Origin: Nitrospira_D sp019636945
GTDB lineage: Bacteria; Nitrospirota; Nitrospiria; Nitrospirales; Nitrospiraceae
NCBI RefSeq assembly: GCF_047338595.1
Contig: NZ_JBLFBO010000015.1
Span: 1-64,000 of the forward strand
Length of the DNA stretch: 64,000 nt
Direction: 5' to 3'
This document shows positions 1 through 8,885 of the stretch, piece after piece. Each line of letters opens with the position of its first letter. The stretch's first letter is position 1. The notes below the pieces were generated by a model. That model saw only the letters and a list, made by a program, of their open reading frames with translations, was not told where the DNA came from and did no database searches. Position numbers and translations under genes: made by a program.

Positions 1-1355
1 TGCAAGTGATCCATAAAAGAAGCGAACCGGCGCTCGCTGATTTTCAGCGCCTCCTCGGCCTGTTTGCGTTTCGTAATGTCGATCATCGCGCCGAGTGTCC
101 TAGCCGGACGACGATCCGGACCGTCCAGATCGAACAAGGTCCAGGCTCGAAAGCTGATCCACCGCATCTGGCCGTTCGGCAGCACCAGACGGTGTTCGAT
201 CGAATAGAGATCATCGCCCACGGGATCGGAAGCCCGCGCAATCGTCGCAACCACTCTGGCGCGGTCTTCCGGATGGATCAGCCGAATGAACCCATCAACC
301 GAAGCAGGGACATGGGGTCCGACACCGTAGATTTCCCGCATGACCGGAGACCAATAGACATTCCCCGTGCGATGGTCCTGATCAATGATCCCAAAGTTGG
401 CTAATCGAACGACCTGATCGGACCGTTCCTCCCGTTCATGGAGCGCTTTCTTGGCTTTGACCCGCGCCGTCACATCTTCCGTGGCAATGATAATCCCACC
501 CACTTGATCACCGCGATACCACGGGCGAACATCCCACGTGATCCATTGGCTGGAGCCATCGCTCCGAGAGAACTGGTCTTCATCGGCACTGAGCACCTCC
601 CCTGTCAACCCTCGCTGATGGACATCCCTCCACCGCGAAGGACAGTGCGGGAAGACATCATAGTGCGATCGACCGAGAATCTTGTCCGTCAAGCGGTAGT
701 CTTCAATCCATCGTCGGCTGGCCGCCAGATACCGCATGTCTCGATCAAACATTGCGATGGCGGCCGGCGCATGCTCGACGAACAAACGAAACCGCTCATC
801 ACTCTCTCGCATCGCCGCATTGGTTCGCTTGAGATCCGCCGTTCGTTCCCGAACACGTTGTTCCAACTCCTCAGAAGTCCGATGCAAGGCCTCCTCGGCC
901 TTCTTCCGATCGGTAATGTCATTGCCGATCGTCAACAGGCAGAGCTTCCCTCTGAGCGTCATTAAGTTTGCAGAGATCAGAAACTGTCGCAGTGCGCCAT
1001 GCCTGGTCCGCATCGACACTTCGAGATTGGTGACGGCCCCTTGCGATCGAAGACGATCGACGAGTCTGGCCCGATCTTGCGCATCCGGCCAAATCCCCAA
1101 CGTCAAAGTCGTCTGCCCGATGACTTCCTCACGACGAAACCCGAATGTATTGAGGCAGGCGTCGTTGATTTCCAGGCAAATCCCGGTGTCAAGTTCGGTA
1201 ATACCGATCGGATGGGGACTGAGGCGGAAGGCTTCGGCAAAAAAATCGTCTCGTGCTGGGTCGACCGCATTTCCTTGTCGATCGCCTGGTTGGTGGACCG
1301 CTGCACGCGGGCGCGCTCTGACCCAACGCTTCTTCTTCGTCGCTTTTGGTGTCAT
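1..1355 (-). CDS. Multi-PAS sensor protein, N-terminal part (runs off left edge)
   Basis: The minus strand is open from an ATG at 1355 to the window edge, about 451 codons with no stop seen in the parts I translated. The product begins with a basic stretch (MTPKATKKKRWVRARPR) and then carries at least three PAS/PAC units. Each PAC ends in the usual linker: one reads NDITDRKKAEE, another DITKRKQAEEALKISERRF, and the second PAS contains HAPAAIAMFDRDMRYLAASR. No membrane segment is visible, so it is probably a cytoplasmic sensor. Such chains normally end in a histidine kinase or GGDEF output, which lies outside the window. The start has only a weak ribosome site. A dispersed repeat lies just upstream in the same orientation. 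Confidence 0.8.
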   Translation of the reverse strand, partial: MTPKATKKKRWVRARPRAAVHQPGDRQGNAVDPARDDFFAEAFRLSPHPIGITELDTGICLEINDACLNTFGFRREEVIGQTTLTLGIWPDAQDRARLVDRLRSQGAVTNLEVSMRTRHGALRQFLISANLMTLRGKLCLLTIGNDITDRKKAEEALHRTSEELEQRVRERTADLKRTNAAMRESDERFRLFVEHAPAAIAMFDRDMRYLAASRRWIEDYRLTDKILGRSHYDVFPHCPSRWRDVHQRGLTGEVLSADEDQFSRSDGSSQWITWDVRPWYRGDQVGGIIIATEDVTARVKAKKALHEREERSDQVVRLANFGIIDQDHRTGNVYWSPVMREIYGVGPHVPASVDGFIRLIHPEDRARVVATIARASDPVGDDLYSIEHRLVLPNGQMRWISFRAWTLFDLDGPDRRPARTLGAMIDITKRKQAEEALKISERRFASFMDHL

Positions 1356-1409
1356 AGCCAGAAATGAATTCTAGTCCACTTACGTACCTCCCGCAAGATC
1401 CAATTCCTG

Positions 1410-1533
1410 AGGTGATCACCGGTTTCAAGTTTGAAGTTTCATGTTTCAGGTTGTCCGGAAACTTGGAGCCTGAGACTTGGACCTTGAAACTATCCCAAGC
1501 GATTTCGCCACGAATCGCCATGAATAATGCATG
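1410..1533 (-). repeat. Dispersed intergenic repeat, copy 1 (5' and middle modules)
   Basis: Read on the minus strand, this copy has the 5' module (TTCATGGCGATTCGTGGCGA) followed by the middle module with the invariant core AAGTTTCCGGACAACCTGAA. The 3' module is absent. It ends about 55 bases upstream of the PAS sensor start at 1355, in the same orientation. Further copies start near 18783, 32590, 40937, 42587 and 44298. Confidence 0.8.
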
Positions 1534-1625
1534 GCAGGAGGCTGCTACATCGATGATGTCGATACGGGATCTGTAGGTTCCTGTGGTATTCAACCACCGG
1601 GTTCTCTGGTGGATTCAGATCAACG

Positions 1626-2372
1626 TCACTCTTGCTTCGTCACCAGTCTCCGGAACAGATCGAGATGGTCTGGGCCGCTGAGCCGATGATCACCAGGAAT
1701 CAGGCGCAGGTCGAGTGGAAAACCGGGATGTCGTCGTACGAGTTCGTTGGCGAACCGCCGACTCCCGTCCGGAGCAATGACTTGATCGTCCTGACCATGG
1801 AGAATCGTGGTCTTCACATGGCGAACGACTTCAAGTGTCTTCGTCCAATACTGTTCGCTTTCTTCGACCCATTTCCAGGACAACGGCCATTCTCGATGCA
1901 CCGGGTCCTCGTCCCACAGCATCCATCCCGCAGTGTGCCAGTCATGGAGCCGTTCCCTCGAGATGGTTTTGGCGCGCTCGCCCATCATGTTAAACGCCGG
2001 TGCGATCAAGATGAGCTCGTCGACAATCTCGAATTCCTGCGCGACGAGCCAGCCGATCCAGCCGCCGAGCGAATTTCCGACGATCGTGACCGGCGGACCA
2101 GTCTTGATGGAATCCAAGACAACGCGCGCATCGGCGATCCAATCGGAGAACGTATAGTCGGTAAACTGCCCTTCGGAATCGCCAAAGCCACGCACGTCGT
2201 AACAACAGAACCCCCATCCCTTCTCCTGGCACCATTGCGCCAACGATTTGCTTTTGTTGCCCCAACGTTTGGAGAGAAACCCGGTGATAAAGAGCATCTG
2301 CCGAACGGCTCCATCGATTCGATCGCCTTTGATCCGTTTGCCGTCCGCGCCAATGAGTTCGAACGACGTCAT
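1626..2372 (-). CDS. Alpha/beta hydrolase
   Basis: A 248-aa single-domain alpha/beta hydrolase. The nucleophile elbow is GNSLGG (about residue 102), a charge-relay acid is likely in HGQDDQVIA and the histidine in PGDHRLSGPDH, the usual Ser-Asp-His order. No signal peptide is seen, so it is probably cytoplasmic. It starts 4 bases after the neighbouring esterase stops, with GGGATAAG before the ATG, so it is the last gene of a three-gene minus-strand operon with the 1073-aa membrane protein. The family covers esterases, thioesterases and dehalogenases. The substrate cannot be read from the sequence. Confidence 0.85.
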   Translation of the reverse strand: MTSFELIGADGKRIKGDRIDGAVRQMLFITGFLSKRWGNKSKSLAQWCQEKGWGFCCYDVRGFGDSEGQFTDYTFSDWIADARVVLDSIKTGPPVTIVGNSLGGWIGWLVAQEFEIVDELILIAPAFNMMGERAKTISRERLHDWHTAGWMLWDEDPVHREWPLSWKWVEESEQYWTKTLEVVRHVKTTILHGQDDQVIAPDGSRRFANELVRRHPGFPLDLRLIPGDHRLSGPDHLDLFRRLVTKQE

Positions 2373-2376
2373 AGTC

Positions 2377-3090
2377 TTATCCCAACCGCTTCGTGATAAA
2401 GGACCCCAGTTGCCGCAACACTTCTCCTGGAATTTCGTGCCCGCCGCGGAAGCTGTGCCACTCTACGGCAAGACCAGCTCGATGCAGGGCATCTCGCAGA
2501 CGTTCGGCTCCAACAGTGGGGAGAATGTCGTCTTGCACGCCGTGGCTTTGAAAAACCGGTAGGCCTCGGCGATTCGGCATCAGCGGACTCCAGACGTCCT
2601 TGGCCAGCAGATTGCCTGACAGCTGTACCAACCCCGCGAATAGATAGTCCGTGTGGAGCACAGCATCACAGGTGAGCATCGCCCCTTGTGAAAATCCACC
2701 GATGACCGTGTTCTTGTAGTCGACGGAAAACTGTCGGGGAAGCTCCTTAAGAAATGTGAGTAGTCGTTCACGCGCGAGCGCCAGTCCCTGTGGAACCTCC
2801 ACGGACAGATCACGAATACGACCTGCCTCTCGATCAGCTTGGATACGCGCAAAGTCGATGATCCACCAGGCGCGCGAATCACCGAACCCCATAGTGAGCG
2901 AGAGGGGAGCTTCCGGAAAGAGCCAGCGGGTCCCACTGGGGGCTTGAATGACATCAGCGAGTGGAACCAGATCGTCTCCCGGTGCCCCAAATCCATGAAG
3001 CAAGATGACGACAGGACCATCACCTCCACCCATTCCATCTGAACCACCCGTGAGTCTGACCTTTAATCCACCGAACGAGAGTACTCGCAT
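2377..3090 (-). CDS. Carboxylesterase / phospholipase family hydrolase (abhydrolase_2)
   Basis: A 237-aa protein with an oxyanion-loop motif ILLHGFGAPGDD, the nucleophile GGFSQGAM (about residue 137), an acid in HGVQDDILP and a histidine in RGGHEIPG. This pattern is typical of the small carboxylesterase/lysophospholipase family, and the length is normal. The ATG at 3090 follows AGGATGGT. It lies 9 bases after the large membrane protein and 4 bases before the second hydrolase, so the three are probably co-transcribed. A cytoplasmic esterase acting on short acyl esters is the family default. The real substrate is unknown. Confidence 0.85.
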   Translation of the reverse strand: MRVLSFGGLKVRLTGGSDGMGGGDGPVVILLHGFGAPGDDLVPLADVIQAPSGTRWLFPEAPLSLTMGFGDSRAWWIIDFARIQADREAGRIRDLSVEVPQGLALARERLLTFLKELPRQFSVDYKNTVIGGFSQGAMLTCDAVLHTDYLFAGLVQLSGNLLAKDVWSPLMPNRRGLPVFQSHGVQDDILPTVGAERLRDALHRAGLAVEWHSFRGGHEIPGEVLRQLGSFITKRLG

Positions 3091-3099
3091 ACCATCCTA

Positions 3100-6000
3100 C
3101 TAACTGAGATACAGATATTGCAGTAACGCCACCAGCCCATACAGCGACGATTCGACAACCGGCTGTTGATAGAGCGGTACAAAAGCACCCTGCTCATTGT
3201 CTTCCACTTCACTGATCACATACTGAATCTGCTTCACACGAATATCGTGATCCTTCCCGATCCCGAGAGTCTGAACAATTTGCCGATTGAGCCCGGCCAG
3301 CATGGCCGCTTTCGCCTGACTCGCTGATTGATACAAGAGAAAAGCTCCCAGCAGCGCAATCAGAACATTGACCGACCAAGACAGCAACAGCAAGAGCGGA
3401 TAATTCCAGATGTCGAAATATTCATTGCGCGCGGCGATCATGATCAAGAGCGTGATAAACGGATAACGGATCAGCCGGTTGACCACTTCCGTCCGTTGCG
3501 CGATGAGGTCGATCACGGCAAGATACTTCAACTTCTCGAACTCGGTCTTCTGCGCTTCTCCCAATCCGTAGTTGCGGAGATACTCTTCCTGTACGTGCAG
3601 GGACCATCCTCCCGTTGAGCTCACCACCCACCCGATCCATCGCCGACACAACATCACGGCATCGAAGACCGCCAGGTTCAGCAGTACGACGATGGCGACG
3701 CTGGCAAGCGTCATGATTGAGTCGACTTGGCAACTCAGGTATCCGCGGCAGGGATGAATATATTCTTCGTCCAATACGAAATGCCCGATGGCCCACATCG
3801 CCCCCATGTACAGGATGAACAAGAGGAGCATCCGGGCCATTCCCTGGCTCAGCTGACTCGCTTCACGATACTGCCTCCACGCCTGGTCGACTTTCATGGA
3901 AGCACCCGTGGCGAGGGGGTGATAGGCCCGCCGGAGATTCGTCCAAAAGGTTTTGGGTGAAAGCCGCTGACACCTCGACGTGTCCTCGAACTGAAACTTT
4001 TCGTCGATCTGTTCGCTATTCTTCTTGAGGTCGCGAGCACCCTTGATAAACAAGAGCACGGACAGCACGACAACCAGGAATCGCAATAACTCACTCGGCC
4101 AGATACTGACACCGGCCGTCCACGAAAACGGCTCTCCTTCGTCGTGCCCGGCCAGCAGCGCGTCGGCGCCTCCGGCCACGATAAAGACTGCAAACAGCGC
4201 GACGAGCACGACCGCCGTGATACTCAGCAGACGCGGATGGCGCACAATGGCAGACCAGAGGCGTTGGTTACTCCAGGCCACCACGACGAAGAGCGCAAAC
4301 CCCACCACGGCTCCCGCCGCCACAGCGGTATTGTCGAATCCGACGCCTTGTCGTAGCTGACCATATTCTTCCGTATAATCCAGATCGGATCGCAACGGAT
4401 GAATCGTACGGAGTCCTTCTTTGGTGACGAGGCTCAAGTCGACCGCACCGCTCCGCCCCACCTCAAACAATCTGGGATGCAGTCCGGCATCGTACACACG
4501 ATCTTCCGGCGTCAGTGCGGCATGGTATGTCGTCCCGCAGGGGCCGCTCATCCCATCAGACGGTTCACGGCGACAGCCGACATGACCGACCGCCTGCAAT
4601 GTCGCGAAATAGGTCGACGTTTGATAACTGCTCCGGAAGGGCGGGACATCGCGCTGCAACCCGCCGTCCAACTGCAACCCAAACGGCGAAGTGATGACCA
4701 TGTTGCGGGTCCATTTGTACTCGCTCGAATGGAGATGTCGGGCATCGAGACCAACGGTAAAGAAAATGGCATGCGGAAACGCAGGGCGAAGGGCTTTGAT
4801 GATCAGGAGCGAATCATACGGATCGGTGCCGAAGATCCCGATGGCTCGAGCTCCTTCACCCTCATCCTGGATTCGATTGACCAACGCCCGCACATAGTCC
4901 ACCTGACTGGTCCCCTCCGGACGCTCACGCGGGCTGTCCTTCGCGCTATCGGTCCGTACGACTTTGGTTTTGTCTTCCCCCGGCACCTCACCATCCAGCC
5001 CGCTCAGGTAGCTGTACCGCTGAACGTTCAGGCGCAACGATTCATAGTCGGCTTGCCGCCGAATCTGAAGATCGACGGCATGCGGAATATCGGAGCACCA
5101 CTCCTTGATCGTCACCGGAACCTCGATCGCCTCCAAGTCCCGCTCGGGAAAGGTTGCGATTTTCTTGCACGCAGCGGCTCGAAACTCGATCGGGAGCGTC
5201 CGTCCGTAGAACGAATCCCATTCCCCGATCAGGATCACCGCATCCCACCCGAGGCGAACCTGCCGGCGCTCCAATTCCTCCACCAATGATTCGAACAAAC
5301 GGTCATCAGAACCGATCTCGTATGCCAACCGAATATTTGCGCCCGTCAGCCGCCGGGCGAACTCTTGCTCGCAAGACGTGTAGGAGTCGCAGGCGACCCC
5401 TTTTCCGCCGGTCGACGTGAGTCCGTAGGCGAGGAGCCCTTTCATCGCGCTATTCCACGGGGAATACAGATCGATCCACCCGTCCGCATTCGGCCAAACG
5501 CCGATTTCCCCATGCGGCTCGCCGTAGGATTCTCCCGCCTCGGCCAAGAGCGCTCGAAATGCTGAGGAGCTACGAGGGCCGAGAATTTTAAATGTGACCG
5601 CCCGCTGGAGCTGTGAATTCAAGCGAACGAGCTTGCGCCGATCGTCGGTGAGGAGACACTCGCTCCTTTTCTCGGCTTCTCGACAGACAAGCGCCTGAGA
5701 GAAGGATGTCAGACCGGCAAAAAACCCGCGGCTGAGCGCTTCATCCGGAAACCAGACGACCAGCACACTATGGGAGCGTGGCGATTCCTCGTCACACAGT
5801 CTGGTTCGTCTGAGCCGGTACCACTCATACGGCAGTGCCGGCAGAGGGCTCAGGGTATCCCATTCCACAAACGAGAGCTGCCCCTCCTGTTCCGGCACAT
5901 AACAGGACACTCCAAGGGCTGTTCCGACCGCATACCGATCTCGGATCCGCGACTCAGTGCTTTCCACATATGGACCTCCACTGGTCGTCACCAGAAGGAC

Positions 6001-6321
6001 CGTGACATGCTGGCCCTCCTTGACACGTTCAGTAATAGCCTGCCGAAGGGATCGAAGTCGTTGCGTAAGCGGCGGGACCGGAGTCGCGACGGGTCGGTTC
6101 GACTTGATTTCCCGCAGGCCCCGTTGTACGGCTGCGACAGGATCTTCCCACAAACGTGCGCGTACCACTTGCTCTTCAATCGTGGCCTTCATGTCCAGTC
6201 CCGTGCCGACCGGACGTGAACTGCGCAGTGGTTCCTTGACCAGCATGGCTCCCGCTAGCGCCAGCACGAGGGTCAGGGCGCCTGCCACGGCGATTTTGGA
6301 GTCGCTCTGTTTCTTGGCCAT
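3100..6321 (-). CDS. Large membrane protein of unknown function (1073 aa)
   Basis: I do not recognise a named family. The N-terminus has one membrane anchor (about residues 10-28, AVAGALTLVLALAGAML). About 620 mostly hydrophilic residues follow, probably periplasmic. Part of this, around RAIGIFGTDPYDSLLIIKAL and AIFFTVGLDARHL, resembles the Rossmann-like lobes of ABC-type periplasmic receptors. The last 400 residues hold about seven hydrophobic segments (for example VVGFALFVVVAW, LLSITAVVLVALFAVFIV, LLRFLVVVLSVLLFI and MLLLFILYMGAMWAIG) separated by a charged loop of about 120 residues. It begins a three-gene operon with two hydrolases. A sensor or transport role is possible but unsupported. 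Confidence 0.75.
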   Translation of the reverse strand: MAKKQSDSKIAVAGALTLVLALAGAMLVKEPLRSSRPVGTGLDMKATIEEQVVRARLWEDPVAAVQRGLREIKSNRPVATPVPPLTQRLRSLRQAITERVKEGQHVTVLLVTTSGGPYVESTESRIRDRYAVGTALGVSCYVPEQEGQLSFVEWDTLSPLPALPYEWYRLRRTRLCDEESPRSHSVLVVWFPDEALSRGFFAGLTSFSQALVCREAEKRSECLLTDDRRKLVRLNSQLQRAVTFKILGPRSSSAFRALLAEAGESYGEPHGEIGVWPNADGWIDLYSPWNSAMKGLLAYGLTSTGGKGVACDSYTSCEQEFARRLTGANIRLAYEIGSDDRLFESLVEELERRQVRLGWDAVILIGEWDSFYGRTLPIEFRAAACKKIATFPERDLEAIEVPVTIKEWCSDIPHAVDLQIRRQADYESLRLNVQRYSYLSGLDGEVPGEDKTKVVRTDSAKDSPRERPEGTSQVDYVRALVNRIQDEGEGARAIGIFGTDPYDSLLIIKALRPAFPHAIFFTVGLDARHLHSSEYKWTRNMVITSPFGLQLDGGLQRDVPPFRSSYQTSTYFATLQAVGHVGCRREPSDGMSGPCGTTYHAALTPEDRVYDAGLHPRLFEVGRSGAVDLSLVTKEGLRTIHPLRSDLDYTEEYGQLRQGVGFDNTAVAAGAVVGFALFVVVAWSNQRLWSAIVRHPRLLSITAVVLVALFAVFIVAGGADALLAGHDEGEPFSWTAGVSIWPSELLRFLVVVLSVLLFIKGARDLKKNSEQIDEKFQFEDTSRCQRLSPKTFWTNLRRAYHPLATGASMKVDQAWRQYREASQLSQGMARMLLLFILYMGAMWAIGHFVLDEEYIHPCRGYLSCQVDSIMTLASVAIVVLLNLAVFDAVMLCRRWIGWVVSSTGGWSLHVQEEYLRNYGLGEAQKTEFEKLKYLAVIDLIAQRTEVVNRLIRYPFITLLIMIAARNEYFDIWNYPLLLLLSWSVNVLIALLGAFLLYQSASQAKAAMLAGLNRQIVQTLGIGKDHDIRVKQIQYVISEVEDNEQGAFVPLYQQPVVESSLYGLVALLQYLYLS

Positions 6322-6944
6322 TCGCTTCTTAGGAGGTGCGGAACATCACTCTGACACTCGCATAGCACCCGAGCGTGACACTCTACAACAGACAGTTAAC
6401 AGAGTGAAACAGCAGCTCTTCACGAGTAAAGAACCCCGCGCTTCCTGGCGGGGCATCCAAATGCGAGTTTTCGTGATGCTTGAGCCGAGACAGGGCTTTC
6501 CACTCGACCATTGGCATGGATCGACGGCAGATGTATGGCTTCACCCCGACGTCTGCGGCTGACGACTCCAACAAATAACTAGGCCGCATGAGTCATGACC
6601 GTTCGGAACGAAACCGAGAGGATGTCAGGTGCGACAGACACGTGGGGCCTCGCGTGGCCGATGCGTACTTGAAATGTTAACGTGAAGTCGCGACGGGTTC
6701 AGCCGTTGAGCCGGTCATGAGAAAGCCGTGGACAGGCTCACCTCAGCAGCGTCTCGGCGGTGACAGTGGAAAGGCTCATGGGGCATGTGAACTGGACACA
6801 AAAACCTAGCGAGTCACTGTTTGCTGAATACACAGGCGTCGACCATCGGTCCGATAGACTTAAGATCTCACCAGCTCTCTCACCTCAATGGAGCAACGAC
6901 TCCTTCTCCAGCAGCGCACGCCTATATTCGCATACACCGCTCAG

Positions 6945-6958
6945 TGTGATTTCGCACA
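6945..6958 (+). promoter_or_regulatory. Palindromic operator TGTG-N6-CACA
   Basis: TGTGATTTCGCACA lies about 155 bases upstream of the sigma-54-like promoter at 7114. It has the same 14-base TGTG-N6-CACA form as sites at 13975, 18572 and 28998, which suggests one activator binding several promoters. Confidence 0.5.
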
Positions 6959-7113
6959 CACAAGACCGTCTCGCTAAAAAACGCTATCCAGTTCTACCTT
7001 TCGATTACCAGGTCCTGCATCGCTCTGTATGATATTTCTCCTTTCTGTTTTCGCACACCTCGCTCACCGCTGGATCAGGCAAAACCGTAGAGACTGTAGG
7101 GAGGACCTTGATG

Positions 7114-7129
7114 AGGTATCTATTTTGCT
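7114..7129 (+). promoter_or_regulatory. Putative sigma-54 promoter of the carbonic anhydrase gene
   Basis: AGGTATCTATTTTGCT has GG and GC separated by exactly 10 bases and a good -12 element (TTGCT). The -24 element is weak beyond the GG. It lies 83 bases upstream of the chosen start at 7212. Confidence 0.45.
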
Positions 7130-7211
7130 CCCTCGAGTCGGTCAGGAACAGGAAACAAATTGGAGGCAACCTCCAATCTCTCAGTTCTCTCAGCCTCGGA
7201 GACGCACCCTG

Positions 7212-8309
7212 ATGAGTAATTCGTCCTTGTCTCAACCAGGTCCGGACAGCATCGCGATTCGCAACCTCCCCATACAGCAACGGATTGACTGGCTGATGGA
7301 ACATGCCCGTCGGTATGCTCAGGTCTACCAAAGCCCGGAATCCTTTCTCGCGCGTGAACGTTATAGTGCGAAACACGACACTGCGATCATTGCGCTCAAA
7401 TGCATGGATGGGCGCCTCAATCTTTCCGTGGCCACCAACACCCCGTCCGGGATCATCCAGCCGATCCGTAACATCGGCGGACGCTTTGACATGGGGTGGC
7501 CGCATTTCGGTGAGGTGATGACGGAACAGATCCAGCACATGGTTCGACACGGCCGACGTACGCTGGTACTGATCAATTACCACTACTCAAAGGGCGACCA
7601 ACATCGTGGCTGCGCCGGCTGGGGATATAACACCGATGCCGCCCGGGACCACGCGCTGCGGACCAAACGGCAGGTGGAGGAGGTCTTCGGCTCGGCACAC
7701 AGCACGGTGTACCCTCTGGTCTGCGGGTTCGAAACCGACGAGGATGCGCTCGTTCTTCACGGAAGTAATCATCGCGATGTTTTGAACCTCTCGACCGTTT
7801 CCGCGCAAGACCTTGCCTCCTTACCTGCCTCACTGTCGAGACTGTATCCTGACATGCCCGAAGAGATGCAGGAGGATCTCTTGCCTCTCGTACAGGGCAA
7901 CCTCGCCCATATCGAGGAAGTCCGGAAAAGCGACCGTACCCTGGAGATCGTCCATCACGAATGGATGATCGGCATCGGGCGCGGGTTCCACTGGCTCCAC
8001 ATGCCGAACCTGGCGTTGATTATCGGCCCCTACAGCCCCGAACTTGCTGACCCTCTCAGTAAGGCCGGTGGCATCATCGCCGCTAACATGCGAGACGACC
8101 GCATCCCCGATGACGGTTTTCTTCTATTGTCTGTCGCGCCCTACCAAGAAGTCGGTGTCGATCGTGCACGTGCCACGCTCAAAAGCCGGTTCATGGCCGA
8201 TTTCGCCGCTCATATCATCCGTTCAGACCATGCGAAAATTGCGGACAAAATCAATATCCGTAAAGCCGTCCTATCCTGGCATACACGGGCGCTGGAGTTG
8301 ATTGTGTGA
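7212..8309 (+). CDS. Beta-type carbonic anhydrase-like zinc protein
   Basis: With the ATG at 7212 (GGAG upstream) the product has 365 aa. It carries the beta-carbonic anhydrase signature: C64-x-D66-x-R68 (ALKCMDGRLN), then an RNIGG motif, then H131-x-x-C134 (DQHRGCAGWG). The Cys-His-Cys set would bind zinc and the Asp-Arg pair would be the catalytic dyad for CO2/bicarbonate interconversion. It is longer and more divergent than ordinary beta enzymes, and may lie closer to the carboxysomal CsoSCA type. No carboxysome shell gene is present in the window. No signal peptide is seen, so it should be cytoplasmic. An in-frame upstream ATG at 7029 would add 61 unlikely residues and span the promoter. 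Activity is inferred from motifs only. Confidence 0.65.
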   Translation: MSNSSLSQPGPDSIAIRNLPIQQRIDWLMEHARRYAQVYQSPESFLARERYSAKHDTAIIALKCMDGRLNLSVATNTPSGIIQPIRNIGGRFDMGWPHFGEVMTEQIQHMVRHGRRTLVLINYHYSKGDQHRGCAGWGYNTDAARDHALRTKRQVEEVFGSAHSTVYPLVCGFETDEDALVLHGSNHRDVLNLSTVSAQDLASLPASLSRLYPDMPEEMQEDLLPLVQGNLAHIEEVRKSDRTLEIVHHEWMIGIGRGFHWLHMPNLALIIGPYSPELADPLSKAGGIIAANMRDDRIPDDGFLLLSVAPYQEVGVDRARATLKSRFMADFAAHIIRSDHAKIADKINIRKAVLSWHTRALELIV

Positions 8310-8412
8310 GCCCATGGTTTCCTAAGTAGGGAGCGTGACCAATGACGCGGACACTTGGTAGAAGCGAACTGGGCTTAAGACAGATAACAAGTCACCAGCA
8401 TTGGAGTGATCA

Positions 8413-8685
8413 ATGATTCGCAAAACTTCCTGGTCTTTGACACGCCGGACATTTATGAAATCCTCCCTCGCCGGTGCCATGCTCGCAGGCTACAAGTTGC
8501 TATGGCCTTCTGTCGCGCAGGCAGGCGGCCTCCCCACCACAGGCCCACGCTCAGACCTCAAAGTCATTCACAATTTCGAGACGGACCCGTTTGGGGTGGC
8601 GGGATTGAGAGAGGGTGGCAGGAGAAAATCACGCCTCGGGTTCGAACTCTGCCCTGGCCGTAGTAATCCCAGCAACGAAGGCTGA
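8413..8685 (+). CDS. Small protein with twin-arginine signal, possibly truncated
   Basis: A 90-aa reading frame with GGAG before its ATG. The N-terminus is a clear Tat signal: TRRTFMKSS, a hydrophobic stretch, and a likely cleavage site at VAQA-GG (about residue 37). Only about 53 residues follow and they match nothing I recognise. Tat substrates are usually larger cofactor-containing enzymes, so this may be the N-terminal remnant of a longer gene ended by a frameshift near 8600-8685. A genuinely small exported protein is the alternative. No partner gene is adjacent. Confidence 0.5.
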   Translation: MIRKTSWSLTRRTFMKSSLAGAMLAGYKLLWPSVAQAGGLPTTGPRSDLKVIHNFETDPFGVAGLREGGRRKSRLGFELCPGRSNPSNEG

Positions 8686-8885
8686 CCTCGAAAAGTCTAC
8701 CCCGAGCTCCTTATCGACGCTTGCTCAGCCGCTTCTCTCAAGGGATCCCTTTGAGCGTCCTGTATTGCCACTGAATGCCGTCTCACACATCGGAGTCCGT
8801 GCTTGCTTGAGGAATTCAATGAGGGTTTTCCGCATCCTCGGAGGACTTTGCGCCATCCCTCCCCTCGGTTGTTTCTCAAGCTGAT

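Larger units (their letters stand above)
6322..7211. other. Intergenic stretch with regulatory signals
   Basis: I see no convincing gene in these 890 bases. A GC-rich hairpin sits at 6434-6453 (CCCCGC stem, 8-base loop); read on the minus strand it is followed by TTCTTTACTC, so it may be a terminator or an old mobile-element end. A weak match to the repeat 5' module lies near 6588-6620 (GTCATGACCGTTCGG). The last 300 bases carry the palindrome and promoter described separately for the carbonic anhydrase gene. Confidence 0.5.

Noticed and set aside
438..1374. Overlapping plus-strand reading frames opposite the PAS sensor
   Set aside because: The minus strand encodes clear PAS/PAC motifs through this region; the plus frames have no motifs and are shadows.
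6434..6453. GC-rich hairpin resembling the end of an IS200/IS605 element
   Set aside because: No transposase sequence or second end was found nearby, so I do not call a mobile element.
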